From Numida meleagris (lineage: Eukaryota; Chordata; Aves; Galliformes; Numididae), in NCBI RefSeq assembly GCF_002078875.1, contig NC_034415.1:25383413-25447412 (forward strand): a stretch of 64,000 nucleotides of DNA, given 5' to 3'. Below are positions 49,701 to 61,700 of the stretch, one piece after another. Both the position numbers and the translations under genes were made by a program. The first letter of the stretch is position 1, and each line of letters opens with the position of its first letter. Below the pieces are notes generated by a model. That model saw only the letters and a list, made by a program, of their open reading frames with translations. It ran no database searches and was not told where the DNA came from.

Positions 49701-52700
49701 AGTGGTAAAAGTATTAAGGTACAAAGAAGAGACTGATGATGTAGGACAGCACGAGAAATGCTCTTTCACTGACAGCAAGCAAACAACTTTTCTCACACTG
49801 CAGTGATCATCAAATCTATTTATGCTACAGGCACTTCTTACAGTAGCTTTCTGCACACATTCAGCATTTTCAAATAGATTTTTCAAGCTGACTGTAGTCC
49901 TTAAAAAAACCTTCCTCTGTTAAGACCAGGCATCAGAAATACCCTCAACTAACTACATAATCAAGATGGCATGACACACAGCCTGTGCACACATACCTCT
50001 ATGGTGAAGGTATCTTTGGTAGATTCATATGTAACATTAAGAGTTAAAAGATGTCCATGAAAAGAGGCACCATGAGGTAGAATAGTTCGGGGCACAGAGT
50101 AAAGGTCCTGCCAGAAGAGAAGGACAACGGTAAACGCCACTCTTGTGAACAAATACATTTTTATGATGGCATGGATCAAAGTTACTAGAGCTACATAGCT
50201 TTAAACTGCTTCTGCTATTTTTAAAAATACTGCAAGTTAATTTCTTACTCAGGGAGGCTAACACTACTTTATCTTACCTCTATTGTTATCACATAGCGCT
50301 CTGCCAACAACAGCAGTCTTTCGATTATTACAAGCTTAGTAGACCTAGGGATAAAAAACAAAGTCAGTTGTTTGTCTCAGAGGTTAATTTTTCCAGGCCC
50401 ATGTGTAACAGCCATGAATCAGCTGTTTTTAAATGCAGCTTCTTAAAACCAGGAGTATTTCAGTCAAAACAAACCAGGAAAACAGGTCAAGAATTTTGCA
50501 TTACACTGAACTGCAGAAGCAGCTTTATGTTTCCAGAGTTCTCCACCCTGGTGTTCATATATTTAAGCTATGTACATTTAAGTATGCATAAACTAAGTGG
50601 AAGGATGAAAAAACATCTCTCTCCCAATTAAAAAAAAAAGTAAAAAAAAACTACCAGCAACAAACAAACACGATAAGAAATCCCACTGCCCGAGAAACAA
50701 GACTAGGGAGCTAGTACTTTAGAAGGCTTCAGCACTCAGCCTTTTTGTTCTTATATTTTTTTTATTTACTACTTTTTAAATTTCAGGCTTTGTTAAAATC
50801 TTTTTGAAACTCAAGTTACATTGTAACAGAATACAGAATTACCAATAGTAAGTGAGCACGGAAGAAAAGATTTTTGGCTAACACAATGCCAGTTGGCCAT
50901 CTCAATTACCAGTTAGAATCAAGAGGGAAGTAGCTGGGAGCGAACATTTACTGTCAAATTTACCATTTTGAAAGCAGGCTTACCTGTAAGGAGATTGAAC
51001 TGATGTTGCTACTGTAGGCATAGCAGTTGCTGTAAGCATTTTTGTAGCTCTTGTAACAGCATGCGTTAATGTTGGACCACCGAGTGCTGAACTGGCTGCC
51101 TAGAATATAAAGCAGAGTACCTAAGTGCTTGCTTCAACAGCCAATTAATACATCCTGAAGAGCTAAGAGCATAAGAAATACCCGTGGAATGATTTTTTTC
51201 AATTGAAAAAAATTATCAGTCAGTTATTCTAACCCTAAGACAAAAAGCTAAAAAAGTATTTAGATATGAGAACAATTAATATTTGTCTTTTACCTCCAGT
51301 CGCGTGTAGCAATCAGCAATGAATTTCTTGTGCAGTGATACTGAATCCTGTTGATACAGTGGACAAACGAATTAGAACGTGAACAGATAGGAATTAATGA
51401 TAAACTGACAGAACTCTACAAATTATACATTTTAACAGGCAGAGTATCAAATTTCTATGAATGTCAAAGCACTTTCATGTACAAATATTATGGTTACCTT
51501 TTTCAGTCTAGGAGTGAGGTTAATATAGCTGTAATTTATTATCAGTTGAATAGCTTCATTGGCAATTTCTTCATCAGGTGACTCCATTGCAATCTTCCAA
51601 ATGAAATCCATTCCTATTAATTCCAGTTTTTCTACACTCTACGTAAGGAAGAACAAAGTAAAACGTGACTTATGTAAAACTGAGTTCAAACATGCAAACA
51701 AAACAGTTTTCCATCTGCTGGAAAAGTACCTTTTGAATTAATCTCAAAAATGTTCTTTTCCAACACTGTTAAGTTTTGGCACCTTGGGAAGTGAAATCAA
51801 TAGCTGCAAGCTTATATTTTCTTACTAGAAACTTTTTTTTTTGTTTAAAAAAAGGTGAATAAACAAGTTGCAAAGAGCACTATCAATCAAGCCTACTGAA
51901 AAATTAAAGACTTCAAAAGCACTGAGAAATGTAATCAGGAATGGAATTTGTTTCACAAAGGTCAACATGGTAACTAACCACATTATAAAACATCACAAAA
52001 CCTACTATGACACTTAAGGAAAAAACAACCTTCATTATCTCTCTGTGATAAAGATCTAGAATGCCTATGGAAAACTACCAAACATATCATTAAATATAAT
52101 CATTAATTTGATATTAAAAAAGTCAAGGATCACAAAGTTAAAAAGAACTGCAGAAAAGAAAAAATAAGAACTTGAATATGATACACATAAATCCCCCATA
52201 AAGAAGAAAAACTTAAGAAAGGGAATATTTCCCTGCCAAGGAGAAGCAAAAAAATCAGTACCAGAATTTAGGATTACTAGTAGACAAATAGTCCACACGT
52301 TTCTCCTGAGAAGTTTTAGAAGTTGCACATTAGCTTTCAGCAACCAATGACTGAAGTTCTCCTATATTAATTCTTATGTTTTAGCTTCAGAATTTAACAA
52401 TATTAACACTAGAAAGACTGTCTCCATACTAACACAAACATGATTGTATCAAACAGCTGCTGAAGAATCTGTCTCACCTCCTCCCATTCTCCAGATGCCA
52501 CAAATAGCACACAAGAATGAACTTGCCAGAACACTCACCAGTTGAGTTCCTTGCCTCTTTAGTCGATGGTCACACAGGTTCACATTTTCAAAGAAAGTCT
52601 TAAATAAACTAAAACCTGAAAGTGAAAACCAGTGCAAGCGTTTTATTCAGGTCAGGCCAAGTTTCTAGGCTTTTCATTTTATTTAAATGAAGATATCAAA

Positions 52701-55700
52701 CGCAAGCGATGATCCTTTTCTTCTCCAACTACAAGAACTAAGAATGATAGAAAAAGACCCTTTTATTTTATTCATTTGCAGAGCTGCTTGATGTTTAATT
52801 TGAAGGCTTAGAAAGCAAATTGCTGGTATGCATTTCAAGAACAAATACGTTGTCCAACATAAATTCCATACCATTCATAGTAATTTCATATGATTCCAGT
52901 TTAAGAATTTTCTCTTTGAAGAGCTGCTGCTGTACATCACTCTCTAGATCATGCTGTCCTTTGGTAAACCACTCAAAGCACATCTGTGAATGGAAGACGT
53001 ATTTTTACTCTATTGTCATTGCAAGTATCTAAATTTGTTGTACAAGGTGACATCAGATATTACAGTAACTCATCACACAGAAGTTTGATCTGCAGCAAGA
53101 AGTAAGGTTACTGTGAGATTTTGAGCACAATATACAAGCTGTACTGGAGCACTGGGGTACTTAAAGCTTGACAGTCATCTTGAACCCAAGTATCACTGAA
53201 TGTCTCTTACTACTTACAGACAAGCTTTCGGCAACATTTTTCAGGCCAGCATCTATAAACCCGCAACTAATCTCACCAACATTTATCTTCTAGTCAAGTT
53301 TAAAATTAAGAGAGCATTCTAGCTATAAGTGAACACCTAACAGGGGTTACATTAGCTTACACAAATCGTATAACGCATGCTTATTTGATGTTTACTACTT
53401 AAATTTCACATGTCTCAAATAATGCACGTGCTGTTCACAACCCTTTCGGACTCACTCCACAACCAGCAACCACAGACAATAACTTTGACTACTTCTTACC
53501 TCTCGATCTAACTCACAAACATCCTGGCCAGTTACGAGGCACTCCCAGATCTCCCTGGCACGATTCCAGCCCAAATAAAGGGTAGCTTCTTGCAGAAAGA
53601 ATGCCAAAAATTTTAGATGTGCTTCCAAATACTGAGAAAGAGGAAACAAAAACTCAAGTTTCAGTTTTTTCTTTCCAAAATAAGAACTGTAAGCGTTCTT
53701 TTTATTTTTTGACTAACTTAGTTGTCAAATAACAGCATGATTCATGAAGCCTGGCAAAACAGAAACTTTTTGCAACGAGCATTGTTTTATTTCACACACA
53801 TTTTAACATTATTTATTTTTGATTATCACTCTAAGAAGGCCTCAAACTGAAGCAGAGAAGCTGAAAGCTGCACAAGCTTGGAGACATGAACTCCTGAGGA
53901 GATCTCATACCCAACCAAGCAGAGAATTTGTAAAGAAACTTGTATAGCATCTAGCCTTGCTACGTAACATAACAACTAGGCTATAAAAATTCCTAACTGG
54001 TAAGTGTCAGAATTATAAACAAAAACTGTCTCCAGACAGAACAAATACCAGCAAATTCCAAAAAATGAAGCATCACCTCATCTTATGTTACCCTACATCA
54101 CATTTTCAAACACATAAGGTAGCGTGAAATGAGGGTTCAGTACCTCCCGGTAAGTGTATCGGCCATCCACTAACGTTGCTCCAACAAGCCCTCCAGGACC
54201 TGCCACAGATGCAGCCAAACGGTGGCACGATATTAAGCTTCCTGTCACCAACTTCACTATTTCAAAGTTTTTCTTTAGATCTTGAATAATGCTCTTGGCA
54301 AAAAAAAGAGAAAAACGGTTTTCAAGAAAAATACATAAACAGACACACACATGCATTCAGCAGTCTGGTCTTCTACAGTAGCATGCCTTTTATAGGAAGA
54401 AATCAGCTGTATTCCTTCCAAGTATCCAAAGCCCTCTGGCCTAACCACTTTGAGGATGTGCTGAAATATGCATGCTGTAGATAGAATCATAGAATGGTTT
54501 GGGTTGAAAGGGACCTTTAAGATCATCTAGCTCCAACCCCCATACTATAGACAGGGACACCTCCCTCTAGACGAGGTTGCTCACAGCCCCATCCAGCCTG
54601 GCCTTGAATGCTTCCAGGGAGGGGGCATTCACAACCTCACCGGGCAACCTGTGCCAGTGTCTCACCGCACTCACAGATTATGCACAAAGTCCCACACCTC
54701 CACTCAGCCACAGAACAGCACACATGACTTGCTGGTATTTTAGTCTGTTTTCCAAGAGTCTATGTCAATACAAGTACAAATTAGCTGGTAGTTTCTTAAC
54801 AGAGCTTGTTAATTAGTTTACAAAAAGCTGCATGTAAAATAAACCAGTTCTGACATAGCAAACAGACGTTATTTATACATAAATGCACACAGACACACAA
54901 ATGGACAGCACACAACACAGTATCTCTACTTGTACTAAGCTGTCATTATCAGAGATTTTTCTTTCCTTTTTCTAAAGTCAAACATCCACGTTCTAGAGAA
55001 GCAGCGCCATACAAACATAACAAGGGCTTCAAAATCATCCCAGCATATATTCTTACCTTGTCTTGTTTTTGGTAAGTTTGTTTAATAAAAGAACGTGTGA
55101 TTTCATGGAGCTGACGTAATGCTGGTACCACCCAAACAAATTGAGGATTATTGTGCTGAGATGACTAGTGATAAGAAAGGCAAAAAGAATTACACGTGAG
55201 TACATGCTCAACAATGGATTACCTTTCCTCTTATCCTAAAGCATAATGATTTCCATTAATGCCCCTGTTTCAAAACAACAGCTACTAGCTCAAAGCTTCA
55301 GTACTTGTTTCTGGTCCCTTTCCAAATACATGGAAGGTGTCCCTTCTTTGCCTTCTCCAAGGAGTCCTTTGATACACCTGGATGCCATTTTGCTATCGCT
55401 ATTAAGCCCAAAATACCTCTTAGCTAGACAACATGCAAATTAAATTGCACCAGAGAGATAATGGCAACCACCACCTTCTTTAATTACGGGAGACAGAGCA
55501 GGCCAGTTAGGGCTCAAAAGGGCCAACACAGTAAAATGACATTACTTATTGTTAAAGCAGGAATAACAGAAGAAAAAAAAAATCTGAAGTACTACAAAGG
55601 ATTGGGTTAAAAGATGAGAAGAAATGTCTGATTGGTGCTGCAAGGAGCCCTCTGACAGGAAGCAAAGGCTATTTAAGCTGCATTTTGAAAGAGATCCTAC

Positions 55701-58700
55701 AAAGGATCCTACCTCATTGTTAGAACTGCTCATCGCTTTTCTGGGAGGCTTCATTTTCTGCAAAGTTTGACCACACAAACCAGTACTGAGGGTTTTCATT
55801 CAGAGATGTGATATCTGGTTTAAATATTGACAACAACCAATACCACCTGCTCACTTAGACTAAAGTAACCTGCCGATAACAGCTCTACTGAAGGCTTCCT
55901 CATGTATTTGAGAATGCTGCCTTAATATTACAATCCCTCCCAGTTTATGTTTTCGTTTCCTCTAATGTAGGGCAATAAGCAAATGATGTACTTTTAAAGA
56001 TGTGCTGTATGTTTGCCCCAATCACTTCCAGCCTATAATTACAGCTTTCCATTAGTGCTCCCCAGCAGCACCTCTGTTAAAGCCCTTGCCAGAATGTAAT
56101 TAAAAAGAATGCAAGAGTTGGAAAGCATTGGGTTAGAAAAGGCTGCAAATTTTACAGACCTAAAGAACCCAAATTTTCAAATCTATATTCTTAAACACAC
56201 ACGATAGGAGAAAATGAAAAAAAGAACGATCAATACCAAGAAGCAACATGTTATGTTTCTTAAACAACTAAAAACTCCTACAGACACTAAGAACAGACAA
56301 AGCCTTTACCATGAAATAAATATGTAAGAGTACAAGCCTTTTTATCTGGACGTATTTCTGACTAAGAAAATAGGTTTGCAGGAATTCTCCTATCCTCTAA
56401 GAAAACCGCTTACAATGTGAACAGTACAGGATAGAGTATGTAGTCTATTAAGTCATGCATGTGTCTGCTGCTGCCAGGAAATATCTTAACATAGACAGGT
56501 CTGAGAATGGCTTCTTCCATATTAGAAGACTTTTTATTATTATTATTATTATTAAAATACAAAATCACTATGACTTTAATATTGGTTTGCATTTTGAGAC
56601 TTAATGGCTGTGCCAGAACACATGCTTAACTTGAAGAAAACTAACCTAGGCTTTCACATGAAAGGGACAGTTAAAATACTGACATACCCTTATTAGCAGT
56701 TCCATTTGCAAATTGTAACCTTGGGGCCATCCTGGTAGATTCCTATAAACTAATCACTCCTTGTGCTGAAAATTTGTTTAAAACAAAGGCAAGAGGCTTA
56801 TTACAAGTCTCAAAGTTAACAAATTGGCTCACACAAAGCCTGCCCCCTTTCATGGACTCCTCAAGGTAAGAATTTACAGATGGGACACACAGTTTGCGTA
56901 TCTTGAAAGAAAGCTAAATAACATCAACATCAAGGCTAGATAATGTTTCATTTTGCAAAAGGTAAAACAATAAACCAACCCTCTTAATATCCTCTATGCA
57001 TTTGATGATGTAGCTTCTTTTGATTGCCTCTTTCACTGCATAGGCATCACTGAGGATTGTTAGATGTTCCTCCAAGGCCTGCTGAATAAGACTGCATGGT
57101 AACGTTGGAAGATGAGCCAGCTCCCAAAGCACCTCCAGAACCTAGAGGAAGAAACCAAAAATTAATCAAGACCTATAGGAAGTGCAAGAACTAGAAACCC
57201 TACTTTTAATAAAGAAAAAAATATTTGCATTCACGTGCCTTTCCAGTGGTTGTTTCCACCCGTGCTTCTCGACCAATGCGCCCTATCAGGCTCAGCAGCT
57301 TCTGCCGCACTCTATCACTCTCTGTTTCCCAGCTCTGTACAGCAAAGAAATAATGTTCACAGTTACAGCAGCAAGCACTCTGTCTGTTAAGACTCAAAAT
57401 ATACAATATACACAAGAAATAATTCATACACAAAAATATTATTTACAACTGTTTTACTGCAGGACAACCGAAATGCAAATCAAGTATGTTGATTCATGAA
57501 GATTTCTTCATTTTTGTTACTGAGGGTTATAGTACTAGTTTGCCCAACTCCTTCAAATATAAAATAAGAAGTGAGATTTTATTATCAATGTCTAATGTCT
57601 TATAAATACCTTATCACTGCATATATAGTGGACTTAAAATCTAAGTCGATTAGCAGTATGGTAGCAGCTGTGCTTCTGGGTTAATGAAAAATTAAGATTG
57701 CAAGTGTTCTATGGCCAACTTTTTTTTTTTTTTAAATAACATACACACAAACACATTTTACTTAACATTTACATAGAAAATATAAGCACATGTAAGGCAC
57801 TTGCCTCTTAGTAGGCTGGATGCACAAGTGTTTTTCAACCAATTCTTTTCCTTAAGAACGTAAACTGAATTGAAAACCTACCTTTTGAATTAGAACAAAT
57901 AAATGATTGAGCTGATCAGAGCTAAACTTCACAGCGGCTGCAGCAATAATGGTATGTATGTTTTCAATCACAGTGGAAGATTGTCCTGACTGGGAAGAAG
58001 AAGGAAAACATAAGGAGGTAGGTCTTAGTCACGAGTGAGATAGAGAAAAACCTTCAATGTAATGCTTTATTATACTATTCCTATTGAGGAGAACAGATAA
58101 CCACTTTGGATATGTTAGAAACACAAGTTAGGAATAACTGACTGCTCCTTGCTCCGCTGTTTCCGAAATCTTCAGAAGCAACTCTGAAGCAGCAAAGGCC
58201 AAGTTAGCCTGCTGTGGTTCAACCACAGGAGCAAAAAATAGCTTCCTCACAGAAGGAGAGGAAGGTCTATCTGTGGAAGTGCTGAGTCAATGCTTTTAAA
58301 CAGATGTGAACAAGCTTAAGAGAACACCATATGAAACACTTATGGTATTTCCGAATAAATGATTGTGGTAGAAGACCCAGAGGTAGAATGAAGAATACAT
58401 TCCACTCAGTCAGATGTACACTTTGCCTTTTATCAGCTGATGAACCTAAAACACGCATGCAAGGACTAAGATTTCAACAGGAAGTTAATGATACTATCTG
58501 AATCGCCAACCCTACTGTGCTGACCACAATTGCTCATCTTCCTCCCTACACCACACATTTATTTCATTATTTATTAAAGACACTCATGAAATGCAGACAA
58601 CCCTGAAACACTTATTTCTATTTACAAACATTCATGTCATGACTTCAGCCCTTCCAGAACTTTCCCAAGAATATTACAGTACCAGCATCCACCTCTTTTA

Positions 58701-61700
58701 TGTTCTCTTGCAAATAAATACTTCAGATTGCATTATATTGTCAACTAGAAAGCCTGAGGCTTGAGAATATTCAGTTTCACTGATCCTTTAACAGTTCAGG
58801 CTGTGGGATGGTGAAAAGTTCTTTGTTGACAGAACTCTTGTGAGGAAGTTATTGCCCAAAAAGTGCTTTTGAGTAAAATGAAATTTAGCAGAGTTTATAC
58901 CTATACACAGGAGTACTGACAAAATCCTATGTCTCTCAGGGAATAACTAAAGCAAAGATGACAAAGCAGATAATAAACAGCCAACATTCTACCAGTTAAT
59001 GAACTTATTAATAAGAATTATTTTTGCAAGACGGTCTGAAAGCAGTCACCTTGTCTTGATTGCTTACCTGAATTCTCCAAATTTTAGTGAGTTCATCTAA
59101 AGACAGTTTACTGCCCAGCAGTTCAATAATTCCCTTTATACGATCACAGTACTGCGCTTGGTCTATATTACCTATGAAATAAAAAGTAGCAAGTGAATTA
59201 ATTTATTTCAATCATTAGGTACAAACCACATTAAAAGGGACGAGAACAAAGTTGTTTTAATCTTAAAATTCTCTATCTGCTGCTACGGAAAAATCCATCA
59301 GTTTCCCCCTTTACTACAGGCTTAAAAATATACATAATTAAGCTGAGGGTAAAAACTTCAAGTATGGCAAAAGATGTTTGCACAAATGTCAGAGGACCAG
59401 GTAACAGCATGCAAATCTGCACCGTTTTCCTAACTCTCTTTCGATGAAGCCAAAATCCTTTAACTCCTTTGTCAGTAGCATTCCATTAAGGTGTATTGAA
59501 AAGAACAGACTACATTCAAGACATTGAAAGCACATGTCAATAGTCTTTGTGAAAGCACTTACCTTCTAGAGCAATTGACAAGACAGAATTTTCTACCAGC
59601 CAGTTTAGTAATCGGTCTGTATCTATTGCATTCTTCACTGACTTGGACAGAGTACTGTCTTCTATTAATTTAGTTACCTAGAAATTGCAAAATGTGACAT
59701 TTTAACGATGCTTTCCACATGCAATATACATGCACATAATGTAATCTATTCAAAATGCTTACTACGAAGCTTGAAAGTGTGAATCCTGAAATATCTTAAG
59801 CACAGGAGGTCATTTTTCTTTTTTAGTAATTAGCATTTTGTTTATTTTAAAAATAATCTGCTTAAAGGCAAAATTCCTAACCCACCTCCTAGGCATCGGT
59901 CTGATGCAGCAGATTCTCATACCCAGTCTGACACAGGGAAGCTTGCCTGTGCTGTGTATTTCTAGAGATATACCAGAAGTAGGTTATCTCAGGCTTCTGC
60001 CTGTGATGCTCAAATGAAGTGTCCTATTTTTATCCAACACAGAACAGATACAGACTCCTTGCTCTAGGGAAAAGTTGTAGAAAGCGTATATTTCTGCTAC
60101 AGCCTTCAAAAGCTGTACTTCTATAACTTCACTGAAGAAACACATTTATAATTAAGAACCACAGAGCAACGAGGTTTAGCATCTCAATTTTCCCTTAAGC
60201 AGACAAGCAAAAAGCCCAGAAGGGGGACTCTAGAACACCTTACAGTGTCTGCAGAACAACAACAAAAAAAAGGCTTTTCTGGAGACATTTAATTTACATA
60301 AATTCTGGAAGAAGAGAGGAATGAAAACTCTATTCTTAAATCACAAGTCCCAGGAAAAAGAAAATTGTCTCTTCTTCTACTTAAGATATAAGAATTTAGC
60401 ACAAGAAGCCTTGGTCCATAAACAGCTCCTAAATACTAGTACAATGTCCATGTACAGTCATGATAAAAAATAAAATCACTTTGTATAACAATTGGATATA
60501 GCTGGAATAAGAACAATCTAGGATAAAAAGTCCCCCTCTTTTTTTTTTCTCCTTACAATGGCAAAGAGAGAGAAAAGCAACATCCCATAGGATGCTCTGA
60601 ATTATCAGGGTGATCTCAGAGAGATCAATGAAGGAATAGCATACACTGCTGCTTACAAATGAATCTGAATTTGTAGCTCTTAGAAAACATTCAAATACAA
60701 TTTAGTTTTCTAACTGGGAGACCACAGCCCTCACAGTGACTATTATATATACATACATATGTATGTATATGTACATATACATATATATGCAGGAGGTATT
60801 TGTAATATATTTTTTGCATTTATTCTGAGCTTTTGCTAAGGCAACATCATTTGTTAGGAAACGTTTCAAGGTGGTGGTTTCAGACAGTCCATCCCACCTA
60901 CGCACATGCATGTGTGCACCCACAAAACACACCCACACAATGCAAACCTACTTCTTTGAGGGAATTCATTTTTGCACTGAAGTGAGGCGATTTCAACATG
61001 CGCAGCAGGATGTCCAGCCGTAAATCATCTACTGCAGTTACTAAATCAGGTTGGAAGCGCATACACAGCAGTTTAATACCAGACAGGAGCTCAGGGATAC
61101 TGACTAGCCTCTGTTGAAGACAAAAAAAAACAAACAAAAAAGGACAAATAAAGGCACTGCTGGTTTTGGTATTCTGTTTCAGACTTCAATGATACACAAA
61201 GAGTAGGTTTAGTGACCCAGTACAGACAGTTTAATTGATGGATATCTGAAAGCATTACTTGTACACTAGAAATTCTGAGACAACAAAACCTATGGTTTAA
61301 AAAAAGTGAACATATAATTTACAGAGGTACATCCAAGTAAAAAGTCAACACTCAAATTTATTAGAGCTGAATGCCAAATTCAGTGCAGTGTAAGAGGTAG
61401 CTACAAGTTACATGGAAATTTTCAGAGAAAATGGGAAAATATTTTTGAAAGGGGCAAAACAGATCTACTGAGAAGAGTTTATATGGAATTGGGTAAATGC
61501 AGGGTAGCTACTCTGCAATATTTTGTGCTAAGAATTTCAGACATAATTCAGAACAGGCTGTATCTTTTGTCAGTGAAAGCAAGATTTTATTTCTAGTCTG
61601 TATTGCCAGCGTTTCCAAGACACACGGTACATTCTCCTTAAATACTTATAAAACATTACCTTGTCTTTCAAGTCCTTCTCTTCTACATTCTGCACATATT

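Noticed and set aside
54577..54816. A + strand 79-codon open frame
   Set aside because: Most of it is the CR1 fragment read in antisense.
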